DNA of 43,970 bases, from positions 1-43,970 of the forward strand of contig CACBDX010000006.1 in the NCBI GenBank assembly GCA_902538155.1. Reading direction: 5' to 3'. The translations under genes and the position numbers were made by a program. Under the pieces are notes generated by a model. That model saw nothing but the letters and a program-made list of their open reading frames with translations. It searched no databases and was not told the DNA's origin. The stretch comes from an uncultured Alphaproteobacteria bacterium. GTDB lineage: Bacteria; Pseudomonadota; Alphaproteobacteria; HIMB59; GCA-002718135. Below, in pieces: positions 1 through 7,901 of the stretch; the stretch's first letter is position 1, and each line of letters starts with the position of its first letter.

Positions 1-539
1 ATCCAGCTTTGGTTCTTAATGCTGATTTTCGGCCACTATCGTATTACCCACTTTCCTTATGCTCATGGCAAGATGCCATTAAAGCCGTTTTTCTTGAAAG
101 AGTTTCAGTGATTGAAAATTATGAGCATGAAGTTCATTCTCCAAATCTTACTTTTAAGTTACCAAGTGTAATCGCACTTAAAGATTATGTAACGCCTCAA
201 AGAAGACCTGCGTTCACTCGTTTTAATGTATTTTTAAGAGATAATTTTACTTGTCAGTATTGCACTAATCGTTTCCCTGCAAATGAACTAACATTTGATC
301 ATTTAGTTCCTAAATGTCTGAATGGAAAAACTACTTGGGAAAACGTTGTTTCTGCATGTACATCCTGTAATCTAAAAAAAGGAAGAAAACTTATACAGAA
401 TACTGATATGAAACTTTTTAAAAAACCTCTCCGACCTTCTTCAATTCAACTACAAAATAATGGAAGAAATTTCCCTCCTAATTTTTTACATGAAACTTGG
501 AGAGATTATTTATATTGGGATACTGAATTAGAAAATTAA
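1..539 (+). CDS. HNH endonuclease (5' partial)
   Basis: This is the C-terminal part of an HNH-family nuclease; the reading frame is open back to the window edge, so the TTG at base 9 is not a convincing start. The visible part begins with the conserved block PALVLNADFRPLSYYP. It then has a zinc-type CQYC pair, the FDHLVPKCLNG core that holds the catalytic His, and a second pair CTSC, which together make the HNH beta-beta-alpha metal fold. Small stand-alone HNH proteins of this kind are widespread in Alphaproteobacteria as housekeeping genes of uncertain role, so I do not read it as a mobile-element nuclease. Its end overlaps the convergent COQ7 gene by 4 bases. Confidence 0.88.
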   Translation, partial: PALVLNADFRPLSYYPLSLCSWQDAIKAVFLERVSVIENYEHEVHSPNLTFKLPSVIALKDYVTPQRRPAFTRFNVFLRDNFTCQYCTNRFPANELTFDHLVPKCLNGKTTWENVVSACTSCNLKKGRKLIQNTDMKLFKKPLRPSSIQLQNNGRNFPPNFLHETWRDYLYWDTELEN

Positions 540-1105
540 ATTTTTTTTGAGATAGCAATTGCAGTTTTACATCCAAGTTCAATTACTTTTGACATAATTT
601 TATATCCTGGCGCACTTTCTGCATCATGTTCAATTCCAATATCATGATGTTCAAGCTCATCATCTCTAAATTTGGAAATTGTTTTTTTTAAATCTTTATG
701 ATCATCTCCTAAGATATCCAATTGTTCTTGGTAGTGCTCACCGATTACTTTTTCAACAGCAACAGTACATGCCATGGCAGCTTTCTCACCCATCAAGGCA
801 GTGGATGCACCAAGCGCATAACCTGCAACATTCCATAAAGGAAGGAGAGCAGTTGGTCTAACTCTATGTTCTAAGATCAATTCATTGAATTTATCAATAT
901 GCTCTTGTTCTTGATCTGCCATATGCTGAATTGTTTTGCCAAGCTTTGAACTTTTGCCAAATATTGCTATTTGACCATCATATATCTTAGTCGCACCATA
1001 TTCACCTGCATGATCGACTCTTATAATTTCTTCCAAAACCTCCCTATGAGTAGTTCTATTTGACGAGGATTTTTTTTTAGACGCTTTTTTCTTTTTTAAT
1101 GCCAT
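536..1105 (-). CDS. coq7: COQ7-type 2-polyprenyl-3-methyl-6-methoxy-1,4-benzoquinol hydroxylase
   Basis: A di-iron hydroxylase of ubiquinone synthesis. The ferritin-like fold is recognised by the opening RVDHAGEYGA block, then DQEQEH with the E-x-x-H ligand pair, and the later DELEHHDIGIEHDAE segment with two more Glu/His ligands. The N-terminus is a lysine-rich tail. I prefer the ATG at 1105 (MALKKKK) to the upstream one at 1129, because the longer form reads further back into dsbB; even so the gene starts 29 bases inside the dsbB 3' end on the same strand, suggesting cotranscription with dsbB and the YqaA gene. Length (189 residues) is normal for alphaproteobacterial COQ7. Confidence 0.92.
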   Translation of the reverse strand: MALKKKKASKKKSSSNRTTHREVLEEIIRVDHAGEYGATKIYDGQIAIFGKSSKLGKTIQHMADQEQEHIDKFNELILEHRVRPTALLPLWNVAGYALGASTALMGEKAAMACTVAVEKVIGEHYQEQLDILGDDHKDLKKTISKFRDDELEHHDIGIEHDAESAPGYKIMSKVIELGCKTAIAISKKI

Positions 1106-1571
1106 AGTATCTAAATAAATAAATAGCATTTAAAATAAAAATAACTAGTAAAACAAGCGTATTAATTGAAGCAGCAGAAATTCCAAAAAAACTCCATATA
1201 ACCTCATCACAACTAATTACCTGCTTTGATAATATCTGCACTTTAAGGTCTGTAGTATTTTCACTTTTTGTTAGCATTGCTGAACAACCTGCTGGTCCTT
1301 TAAGAATTTTATTTTCAACCCCTACGTGCCATATAGAATAAAAAAGCCCGTAAATTGATGCAAACTGTATTACTAAATAAAGCCAAATTTTATTTAAATT
1401 TTTGAATAAAAATATCAAAATCAAACATATTAAAATTAAATAATATGGATGTCTTTGCTTTAAACACAATTCACATGGCTGAAGATTAAAAAAGTATTCT
1501 GCAATTAATGCCGATGATATCGAGACAAGTGAAATAATAAATAAAAATGTTGTCCAATTCTGAATTATCAT
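1077..1571 (-). CDS. dsbB: Disulfide bond formation protein B
   Basis: An inner-membrane oxidase that reoxidises periplasmic DsbA and passes electrons to ubiquinone. Four hydrophobic segments are visible, with the first periplasmic redox pair in LQPCELCLKQRHPYY (C-x-x-C followed by the conserved Arg) about residue 33. The second pair is spread over the later loop, in GPAGCSAM and VISCDEV. The length of 164 residues is normal. It sits between the YqaA-type membrane protein (overlap 4 bases) and coq7, forming a three-gene membrane/quinone operon on the minus strand. Confidence 0.85.
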   Translation of the reverse strand: MIIQNWTTFLFIISLVSISSALIAEYFFNLQPCELCLKQRHPYYLILICLILIFLFKNLNKIWLYLVIQFASIYGLFYSIWHVGVENKILKGPAGCSAMLTKSENTTDLKVQILSKQVISCDEVIWSFFGISAASINTLVLLVIFILNAIYLFRYYGIKKEKSV

Positions 1572-2152
1572 AAAAATCTAATTATAAAAACGCTTCCAAC
1601 AAGTAAAATAAAAAACACAACAGTTAAAATATTAAAATATTTATCAATAATTAACTTAATTTTTTCACCAAAAAAATAAAGAAGTATTGCTATTAAATAA
1701 AATCTTAATCCTCGACCAACAATAGAAATAATAATAAATAAAAAAATGTTTAATCCAAATACTCCACTTGCAATTGTAATAAACTTATATGGGAAGGGTG
1801 TTATTCCAGCACCTAAAACAATTAGAATACCAAATTCTTTATAATAATCTTCAAAAATACTAAAAGAATTTTCCAAATGATAAAACTCAACAATGTAAAT
1901 ACCTAAAGTATTATAAAAATAATATCCAATTGCATAACCAAGAATACCACCAAGAACTGAAGAAAAAGTGCAAATAAAAGCATAAAATATAGCTTTAGTT
2001 TTTGACGCTAAAGCCATAGGAATAAGAAGTAGATCAGGAGGAATTGGAAAAAATGAACTTTCTGCAAATGAAATTAAACTTAAATACCATTTAGCATTTT
2101 TGTGATTTGCTTTATCTAAGGTCCAATTATATAATCTCTTTAGAGAATTCAT
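1568..2152 (-). CDS. YqaA/DedA-family membrane protein
   Basis: A 194-residue membrane protein of the DedA/SNARE-associated family. The characteristic parts are the FAESSFFPIPPDLLLIPM segment near residues 29-46 (an amphipathic re-entrant helix with the conserved E and PIPPD), a GGILGYAIGYY helix, and GAGITPFPYKFITIASG, where family members carry the conserved Phe/Arg-type turn. Members are linked to membrane homeostasis, in some cases lipid or cation transport; the exact substrate here is unknown. It is the first gene of the minus-strand operon with dsbB and coq7, and faces the MFS gene across a 77-base divergent spacer. Confidence 0.82.
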   Translation of the reverse strand: MNSLKRLYNWTLDKANHKNAKWYLSLISFAESSFFPIPPDLLLIPMALASKTKAIFYAFICTFSSVLGGILGYAIGYYFYNTLGIYIVEFYHLENSFSIFEDYYKEFGILIVLGAGITPFPYKFITIASGVFGLNIFLFIIISIVGRGLRFYLIAILLYFFGEKIKLIIDKYFNILTVVFFILLVGSVFIIRFL

Positions 2153-2229
2153 TTTACATTTATTTATAAGGTAAATTTAGCTTATACTATTTACAAAACT
2201 AAATCTAAAAATTTTTTTAAATAATTATT

Positions 2230-3408
2230 ATGAAAGTCAATAACGAAAAAGAATTAGACATTGCATTTAAAGCAACATTCTCACAAGGTTTTTTTGCTAC
2301 TGTTACTTTTAGTACATACTTAGTTCATACTCCTATTTTATTCCAACTCATTGAAATGACTGAGTCTGAATTTGCTCTTGGTTTTGTTATTTTTGGAATT
2401 TTTAATGTCATCACTAATCAATTAACAACAAGATTTTTACTACCAAAGATAGGAAGTACCAACTGCCTTATTCTTGCAAGATTAATGTATTCTTTTATTC
2501 CATTTTTAATATTTTATACCGCATCTTATAATGTGTTTATTTTGCTTTCAATTTTTTGGGGTATAACTATTGGTATTCAAGCGCCAAATCTTTTTACGCA
2601 AGTTGCAATTATAGAAGAGAATACCAAAAAAATTTTGAACCCAATTTTTAAATCTTCTTTTAGTATCGGGTTTATATTTGGCGGAAGTATAAGTAGTATA
2701 GCGATGGGTTTAGAAATCTCTCCTGTGATCACAACATTTATTACAGGATCCATAGTTTTTCTTTCCTCGATTACTATGTTTTTTTATGGCTTAAAAAGAA
2801 AATATGACATACAGAATGACAATCCTAGTTTTGTATTACCAAACTCTAAAATTGTAATGTTCGCATCTATTAATATGTGTATTTTTGCTTGTATGGGTAT
2901 AATTGTACAATGGTCACCCCTTTGGCTTGTAAATGATTTAAAGGCCCCTCTTTTTTTAGTTGGTTCTATTGTTATACTTTTTAATTTAGGCGAAATAATA
3001 AGTAATATTTTTGCATCAAAGCTTATTAGACTTTTCAATGAAAAAATCGTCGGACCATATTTTGCAATGTTTGGTTCAGTGATACTTCTTTTAAGCGTTA
3101 TTTCTCAAAATATTTTAATAATTTATGTAGCTGTTATTCTTTTTGGATTTTTAATTTCAAATGTTATGCCTATAGTTAATAGACAATCTATAAAATTTTC
3201 CCCTTATTCTATACCTGTAACTATGTCTCATGTTACAAGTATTTCATTTACAGGTGTAATATTTGGCCCTGCTCTTGTTGGTTTGTTAGCAGAAATATTT
3301 GGTTTAACATTTAATATGTATCTTCTTGGCATTCTAATGTTCTTAATTTCTTCATTAATGCTCTTTATAATGAATACCTCAAGTTCAAGTACCCAAAAAA
3401 TAAATTGA
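2230..3408 (+). CDS. MFS-family transporter
   Basis: A 392-residue protein with about 12 hydrophobic helices and no cytoplasmic domain, consistent with a major facilitator superfamily secondary transporter. The first half contains the internal loop with RFLLPKIG between helices 2 and 3, roughly where MFS proteins have their conserved D/R turn, and there is a Lys-rich central loop around residue 190 (GLKRKYD) dividing the two six-helix halves. I see no motif that identifies a substrate. It is monocistronic, divergent from the YqaA gene, and followed by the tRNA-Leu relic. Confidence 0.7.
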   Translation: MKVNNEKELDIAFKATFSQGFFATVTFSTYLVHTPILFQLIEMTESEFALGFVIFGIFNVITNQLTTRFLLPKIGSTNCLILARLMYSFIPFLIFYTASYNVFILLSIFWGITIGIQAPNLFTQVAIIEENTKKILNPIFKSSFSIGFIFGGSISSIAMGLEISPVITTFITGSIVFLSSITMFFYGLKRKYDIQNDNPSFVLPNSKIVMFASINMCIFACMGIIVQWSPLWLVNDLKAPLFLVGSIVILFNLGEIISNIFASKLIRLFNEKIVGPYFAMFGSVILLLSVISQNILIIYVAVILFGFLISNVMPIVNRQSIKFSPYSIPVTMSHVTSISFTGVIFGPALVGLLAEIFGLTFNMYLLGILMFLISSLMLFIMNTSSSSTQKIN

Positions 3409-3426
3409 AATATTTTTCAAAGAAAA

Positions 3427-3511
3427 TGGTACGAGTAGAGGGAATCGAAGCCACACCACCGAAGTGACCGGATTTTGAATCCATCAAACAAATCAGCTCC
3501 ACTAAACTCCT
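3427..3511 (-). pseudogene. Decayed tRNA-Leu(CAA) copy
   Basis: An 85-base stretch that aligns without gaps to the intact tRNA-Leu at 4511-4595. The part corresponding to the tRNA 3' half (3427-3482: CCA, acceptor 3' strand, T arm, variable arm, anticodon loop) matches at 54 of 56 positions. The 5' half (3483-3511) matches at only about half the positions. The acceptor 5' strand, D arm and 5' anticodon strand no longer pair properly, and one of the two changes in the conserved half breaks the T stem. It should not give a working tRNA. It may be a decayed duplicate or an att-like scar left by an integration event at the tRNA 3' end. Confidence 0.8.
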
Positions 3512-3581
3512 AGTTTATTTTCTAAGTAATACTTGGTTTTTATGTCTAAGTCTACGAGTTTGTAGTACAAAAATAAGATTA

Positions 3582-3609
3582 CAAGTCAACCATAGGGCAA
3601 CTTTTTTAA
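3582..3609 (+). repeat. Short direct repeat, copy 1
   Basis: A 28-base block, starting CAAGTCAACCATAGGGCAAC and running into a T tract, that recurs at 4452-4480 with about four substitutions and one extra T. The two copies sit inside the interval bounded by the decayed and intact tRNA-Leu copies, on either side of the lipoprotein gene. The remainder of 3512-3721 is AT-rich spacer in which I see no gene. Confidence 0.55.
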
Positions 3610-3721
3610 CTCACAGGGAATCTACAGGGAAACTATAATTATAGTTTAGATTTTCTCTTAAGTAATAGTATATTATATTTTGATAAGTATGAAATTGCAC
3701 TTTTTTACAATAATCTTAAAA

Positions 3722-4396
3722 ATGAAAAATAAATTATTAATTTTAATAAGTTTAACTTTATTTCTTTCTGGCTGTAAAATTGACTTTACTGGTGATCTAT
3801 TCACATCAGACTTAATTGATCTAGCAAACACAGCTGAAAATAAACAATTCAATTTACCAATGGAAATAGCATATCAAGTCGCTGATTGCGAAAGTGATGA
3901 AACTAACAGAATGCTATCAACTTATTTTATTGAATTTAAAAAAACTGGCTGCACTTTAGGAGAAGATTTTATGAGTTATACTACTGCTCAAGTTAGTGTA
4001 CCTGTTGTAAATGACTATGATGTTTTCAATAATTCTAGTGACAGCCTTATCGGATTTGTTTCTTATCTGTCCGAAGATAAAACACTTGTTTATGTCGATG
4101 CAGTAACTAATTCTGAGTTATTTGAAAGTCTTAAAAACTATGTCTATAATGAAACTTTTCAAGAACTTTCTTTAGCTGATAGTAATTTAATTATTAGATT
4201 AAATAATGATATGAATAGTGCAACAATAGAAGTTCCTCCTAGTTTTGTGAATAATGAACCGATCGTGTTTTCAACTGAATACAATATGGAAAGAAGAGAG
4301 TTACTCATTATTCAATCTTCTGATGTTAACGCTTCTTTTCTTGAAAATAATTTGTGGACCCCTTTATTTGTATTAAAAAATAATATTCAAAATTAA
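3722..4396 (+). CDS. Predicted lipoprotein, unknown function
   Basis: A 224-residue protein with a classical type II signal: MKNKLLILISLTLFL then the lipobox LSGC, so Cys19 would be lipidated. I chose the ATG at 3722 because it puts the basic residues directly before the hydrophobic stretch; the upstream TTG at 3680 and ATG at 3689 would add residues ahead of the signal. The mature part is acidic and beta-rich with no domain that I recognise. It contains three further cysteines in its first third. The gene lies alone between the decayed and intact tRNA-Leu copies, so it may be cargo of an integrated element. Function unknown. Confidence 0.75.
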   Translation: MKNKLLILISLTLFLSGCKIDFTGDLFTSDLIDLANTAENKQFNLPMEIAYQVADCESDETNRMLSTYFIEFKKTGCTLGEDFMSYTTAQVSVPVVNDYDVFNNSSDSLIGFVSYLSEDKTLVYVDAVTNSELFESLKNYVYNETFQELSLADSNLIIRLNNDMNSATIEVPPSFVNNEPIVFSTEYNMERRELLIIQSSDVNASFLENNLWTPLFVLKNNIQN

Positions 4397-4451
4397 CTAA
4401 AAAGGTTGGTAGTATATCTTACTTCCTATTCACTTAATAATAAAGTAATTT

Positions 4452-4480
4452 CAAGGCAACCATGAGTCAACTTTTTTTAA
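4452..4480 (+). repeat. Short direct repeat, copy 2
   Basis: The partner of the block at 3582-3609; it starts CAAGGCAACCATGAGTCAAC and runs into a T tract. It lies 31 bases from the encoded 3' end of tRNA-Leu, between the lipoprotein and the tRNA. No inverted-repeat or stem structure is obvious in either copy. Confidence 0.5.
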
Positions 4481-4510
4481 ATCTGAAGTTTGATAGAGGT
4501 CAATTTTTGT

Positions 4511-4595
4511 TGGTAGGAGTAGAGGGAATCGAACCCACACCACCGAAGTGACCGGATTTTGAATCCGGCGCGTCTACCAGTTCCGCCATACTCCC
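4511..4595 (-). tRNA. tRNA-Leu (anticodon CAA)
   Basis: Read on the minus strand, the gene has the acceptor strand GGGAGTA pairing with TACTCCT (one G-U), a class II D arm with GGTAGACGC, and the anticodon stem CCGGA/TCCGG around loop TTCAAAA. It continues with a long variable arm TCACTTCGGTGG, the T arm GGGTTCGATTCCC, discriminator A and an encoded CCA at 4511-4513. The CAA anticodon reads UUG. The long variable arm and the discriminator A are the normal leucine identity features. It is the only functional RNA gene that I can support in this window. Confidence 0.96.
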
Positions 4596-4645
4596 AAAAT
4601 TAATTTTTATTTTTATAAAACAGAATATAAGATAACGTAACAAAT

Positions 4646-4762
4646 ATGAAGAAGTTTATAAAGACTTTAGTAATTATAATAGTATTTATTATAATTGCAG
4701 TTTTAGTTGTTAATTTTTATTTTAATCTGCTTGAGAATATTTTTGTCTTTCAGTCTTTTTAA
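4646..4762 (+). CDS. Possible 38-residue single-span membrane peptide
   Basis: An ATG-started frame of 38 codons reading MKKFIKTLVIIIVFIIIAVL and ending in FQSF. A short basic N-terminus is followed by one strongly hydrophobic span of about 20 residues, typical of small inner-membrane proteins. There is no clear Shine-Dalgarno, and AT-rich spacers produce hydrophobic frames by chance, so this is a candidate only. It fills much of the spacer between tRNA-Leu and the flavin reductase gene. The rest of 4596-4806 holds nothing that I can name. Confidence 0.35.
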   Translation: MKKFIKTLVIIIVFIIIAVLVVNFYFNLLENIFVFQSF

Positions 4763-4806
4763 TTTAAAGAAAAAAAAATTAAATTATCTATCATTTAAAT
4801 AAGAAT

Positions 4807-5415
4807 TTAACTCTTTCTTTTCAATGAGAATTTGGAAGCAATTGTAGTATATTCACTATATCCCATTCTTGCGATATATCGCATTGAAACACTATCAACT
4901 CTATTGTTCTTAATAAATTTGTTATTTATATAAATTCCAATTACTTCACCAACAATCATTGTAGAGATTTTTTTGGTATTTGATTTTAATTTAATTGTTT
5001 TAACTAATTTACATTCTAAATTTACAGGACTATCTTTAACTGATGGCACTCTAATAAGTTTTGATTTTTTCTTTTTTAAATTTGAAAAATAAAATTCATC
5101 TTCATCTGGTTTAAAGTCTCTTGAAGATATATTCATTTGATTTCGTAAACTTGAAGTCACAAAATTTACGACAAATTCTTTTGTAGATAAAATATTTGAT
5201 AACGAATCCTTATATTTCCCATGTGCTGAACTACCATTTGAACAAAACATCACTTGTGGCGGTTCATCAGCCACAGCATTAAAGTATGAATAGGGCGCTA
5301 AGTTAGCAACACCATTTTTATTAATTGAAGATATCCATCCAATAGGTCGAGGAAAAACTAATGATTTAAATGGATCTATTTTAAAAGGATTTCCCTTTTT
5401 TGGCTCATAAAACAT
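4807..5415 (-). CDS. Flavin reductase-like / FMN-binding split-barrel protein
   Basis: A 202-residue protein of the flavin reductase-like (DIM6/NTAB) family. The diagnostic N-terminal half reads KSLVFPRPIGWISSINKNG, then NLAPYSYFNAV and PPQVMFCSNG, the FMN-phosphate-binding turns of the split barrel. Later EFVVNFVTSSL and SPVNLECKLV give the dimer strands. Members reduce flavin with NAD(P)H or oxidise small molecules; the partner here is not evident, since no flavin monooxygenase lies next to it. It is the last gene upstream of the decayed sufE copy on the minus strand. Confidence 0.85.
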   Translation of the reverse strand: MFYEPKKGNPFKIDPFKSLVFPRPIGWISSINKNGVANLAPYSYFNAVADEPPQVMFCSNGSSAHGKYKDSLSNILSTKEFVVNFVTSSLRNQMNISSRDFKPDEDEFYFSNLKKKKSKLIRVPSVKDSPVNLECKLVKTIKLKSNTKKISTMIVGEVIGIYINNKFIKNNRVDSVSMRYIARMGYSEYTTIASKFSLKRKS

Positions 5416-5423
5416 TATCTATT

Positions 5424-5600
5424 TTATACACAAGAATTTGCGTATTCTTTTATTTTTTCAAGCATTGAATAAACACCATTTCTTCTTCTTGGGGTTAAAA
5501 GGTTATCAAACTGTAAAATATTTAACATTTTAAATCAGATTCTTTAATTTCAGAAGGACTTCTATCACCATAAATATCACATAGAATTGTTACCATACCT
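5424..5600 (-). pseudogene. Truncated, frameshifted sufE copy
   Basis: Minus-strand translation gives GMVTILCDIYGDRSPSEIKE, corresponding to GMVTILCDIYGNREPKEIKD of the intact SufE encoded at 6439-6855. It then meets a stop, and after a frameshift continues NILQFDNLLTPRRRNGVYSM and LEKIKEYAN to a natural stop. Only the C-terminal 40% or so is left; the active-site cysteine part is missing and the 5601-5697 bases show no convincing remainder. The copy is in the same orientation as intact sufE, with the methyltransferase gene exactly between the two, so the arrangement looks like a duplication scar. Confidence 0.85.
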
Positions 5601-5697
5601 CAAGTATTACTTTGTTTTTTTAAGTTAAATCTATGAGCTTGTTTGAAGATATTGAATTCGAAAAGCGTCATAAAAACGTCGCAATTATTTTGTTCTC

Positions 5698-6426
5698 TTA
5701 TTCATAAATTCTTAATGCTTTCTTAGAGTTATTAAAAATCAAATTGAAGTATTTTTCAAAAATACCATTTTCGGATTGATTGACAAATATAATTTTACTT
5801 TTATTTTTTTTTATATGAGACATATTTTGCGAGAAAAATTTTCTAACATAAATATCACTAAAAGGATTAAATAAAAAAATTAAATAACTCCTATTATCTT
5901 CAAATTTAAAATCTAATGCATCTTGATTAATAAATTTTATATTATTTTTTGGAAAGTTTTTTTTATTTCTGAAAGACTTTAAATTTTTGTTCGCTATAGA
6001 TATCATTTTATCTGAAATATCAACACCAACAAATTTAGATATTCTTGGATAATATTTTGAAGCAAAAAAACATGGACGACCCATACCACAACCAATATCT
6101 AAAAAAAAATCATATGTAATTTTGTCATCTTTCAGTAAATAATCTAATGATAACTTTAAATGTTTTAATGATGTTGCCTGATATCTTGTAGAATGTTTCT
6201 TTTGTTCTCCTTTTATATCTAAATCCTCAACTTCAATTATCTTTGTTGTTGATATACCCCAATATGAATCATAAATTAGGTTTGATAAATATTTAATTAA
6301 ATCTAATATTAAAAAGTGATATAATCCCTCTATTAATCCATTTGTTTTTATTAAAAAATATAATCTACCTACAAAGTTTTTTATTTTAAAAAAAATTAAT
6401 ATTTTTTTTAAATTTTCTTTCATCAA
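5698..6426 (-). CDS. Class I SAM-dependent methyltransferase
   Basis: A 242-residue protein with SAM-binding motif I as FFLDIGCGMGRPCFFAS near residues 108-124, motif II as KFVGVDISDKMI, and a later FINQDALDFKF acidic turn. The first 75 residues are unlike typical free methyltransferases: basic, hydrophobic and Phe/Ile/Tyr-rich, perhaps lying on the membrane. Substrate unknown; methyltransferases of this shape often act on lipids, glycans or other polymers. Composition is even more Lys/Asn/Phe-rich than the neighbours, and the gene is bracketed by a broken and an intact sufE, which suggests recent insertion. Confidence 0.75.
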   Translation of the reverse strand: MMKENLKKILIFFKIKNFVGRLYFLIKTNGLIEGLYHFLILDLIKYLSNLIYDSYWGISTTKIIEVEDLDIKGEQKKHSTRYQATSLKHLKLSLDYLLKDDKITYDFFLDIGCGMGRPCFFASKYYPRISKFVGVDISDKMISIANKNLKSFRNKKNFPKNNIKFINQDALDFKFEDNRSYLIFLFNPFSDIYVRKFFSQNMSHIKKNKSKIIFVNQSENGIFEKYFNLIFNNSKKALRIYE

Positions 6427-6438
6427 TTAAAAATTAAT

Positions 6439-6855
6439 TTATTTAGAATATACATTTGCATATTCTTTTATTTTTTCTAACATAGAATAAACACCATTTC
6501 TTCTGCCAGGAGTTAAAAGAGTTTCTAATTCAAGTAATTTTAGAAGTTCAAAATCTGAGTCTTTTATTTCTTTTGGTTCTCTGTTCCCATAGATATCACA
6601 CAAAATAGTTACCATTCCTTTTGATATGAAAGCGTCAGAGTCATAATAAAATGATAATTTATTGTGTTTATGCATTGGAACCAACCATACTTGAGCTTGA
6701 CATCCTGAAACTTTAAAGGAGTCATTTCTATATTCTTCTGGAAAATTTTTAGCATTTTTTGCCTGATCAATTAAAAACTTATACTTATCCATTCCGTCAT
6801 CAAATAGATCTAGACTCTCTTTGTAGTAATTTATTTTTTCTTCTATTGTCTTCAT
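6439..6855 (-). CDS. sufE: Cysteine desulfuration protein SufE
   Basis: SufE takes persulfide sulfur from the cysteine desulfurase SufS and hands it to the SufBCD scaffold for Fe-S cluster assembly. The acceptor cysteine is Cys52 in KVSGCQAQVWL, and the C-terminal signature TPGRRNGVYSMLEKIK is intact. Length of 138 residues is normal. It overlaps galT by 4 bases and so is probably transcribed from the galE-galT promoter. No suf operon genes lie in the window. A decayed copy of its 3' end lies at 5424-5600. Confidence 0.92.
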   Translation of the reverse strand: MKTIEEKINYYKESLDLFDDGMDKYKFLIDQAKNAKNFPEEYRNDSFKVSGCQAQVWLVPMHKHNKLSFYYDSDAFISKGMVTILCDIYGNREPKEIKDSDFELLKLLELETLLTPGRRNGVYSMLEKIKEYANVYSK

Positions 6856-7901
6856 GACATAAATTTTCTTAATACTTTAGCAGAATCTTCTGGCAATACA
6901 TCCATAATGAAAACACCAGCCATTGACTCAGAACCTGCTAAAACTTTTGGTTTATCGTTGTGTCGTAGAGGTGGATAAAATTCAACGTGGAAATGAAATT
7001 GATTATCATTTAATTCAGGGGAAGCGTGTAAGCCCATTATATACGGGCATCTCTTATTGAGAAAACTATCATATCCTTTTACAACCTGTTGAATACATTT
7101 AGAAAAATCTTCAATTTGCTTATCATTAAATTTCCAAGGTCCCTCAACTTGAATTTTTGGTATTAACCATATCTCATAAGCATATCTAGCAAAGGGTGGT
7201 ACGGCAGCAATAAAATTGTCATTTTGATATACATAGTATTTTTCCTCCAGTTCCCTCATTATTCTAATTAAAAAGTTCTCTTTTTTGAATGCCTTTATTT
7301 CTTTTTCAATTGCAGGAGGAATAAAAGGATAAGCATAAATTTGACCATGTGGATGATGAAGAGTAACACCACATTCTTCCCCTCTATTTTCAAAAGGTAG
7401 AACATATTTAACATCCGGTTTCTTTTGCAATTCCTTATATCTATCAATCCAAACTGTTGTTAATAATTCTATTCGCTCCAAAGGCATTTCAGAAATTGTA
7501 TCAAGATGTGCTGAAGAATATACAACTACTTCACATTCTCCTTTTGAAGGTTTACTTAAAATATTTTCTAAAAGTATATTTTCTCCATTAGGATTAAAGC
7601 TAGCCCAACGATTTGGAAAGACTGCAACTTCGAAGTTTGAAAATGGTATCTCTGTCGGATAATTTAAATTTGCACCTGGACAAAGTGGGCAATACTCTTT
7701 TGGTGGGAATGAAGTTCTGTCTTTTCTTCCTGCTGAGTAGGTAACCCATTCTTCTCTTGAAGGGTTCCATCTCATATGAGGTTTAGGAATTTCTGTAATC
7801 TCAAGTTCTTGGCTTGGGGACTCTTTGTGTTCATTATAACCATAAAGATAAAGTTCTTTTTTATCATTTCTTATAAAAATTCTTTTATGTATTTGATTCA
7901 T
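6852..7901 (-). CDS. galT: Galactose-1-phosphate uridylyltransferase
   Basis: A Leloir-pathway enzyme: UDP-glucose plus galactose-1-phosphate gives UDP-galactose plus glucose-1-phosphate. The HIT-type active site is plain in GVTLHHPHGQIYAYPF, with the nucleophilic His in the HPHGQ stretch. The N-terminal zinc pair is in CPLCPGA, and the C-terminal part carries the FHFHVEFYPPLR histidines. Length of 349 residues is typical. It overlaps galE by 17 bases and sufE by 4. Confidence 0.94.
   Translation of the reverse strand: MNQIHKRIFIRNDKKELYLYGYNEHKESPSQELEITEIPKPHMRWNPSREEWVTYSAGRKDRTSFPPKEYCPLCPGANLNYPTEIPFSNFEVAVFPNRWASFNPNGENILLENILSKPSKGECEVVVYSSAHLDTISEMPLERIELLTTVWIDRYKELQKKPDVKYVLPFENRGEECGVTLHHPHGQIYAYPFIPPAIEKEIKAFKKENFLIRIMRELEEKYYVYQNDNFIAAVPPFARYAYEIWLIPKIQVEGPWKFNDKQIEDFSKCIQQVVKGYDSFLNKRCPYIMGLHASPELNDNQFHFHVEFYPPLRHNDKPKVLAGSESMAGVFIMDVLPEDSAKVLRKFMS

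Noticed and set aside
1-539. HNH protein as a mobile intron or phage nuclease
   Set aside because: Its conserved N-terminal block and position beside coq7 and dsbB fit the common chromosomal HNH proteins; no mobile element features surround it.
3427-4595. A full integrative element or prophage at the tRNA-Leu
   Set aside because: No integrase, recombinase or phage gene occurs between the repeats; only a lipoprotein gene is present, so at most a remnant can be claimed.
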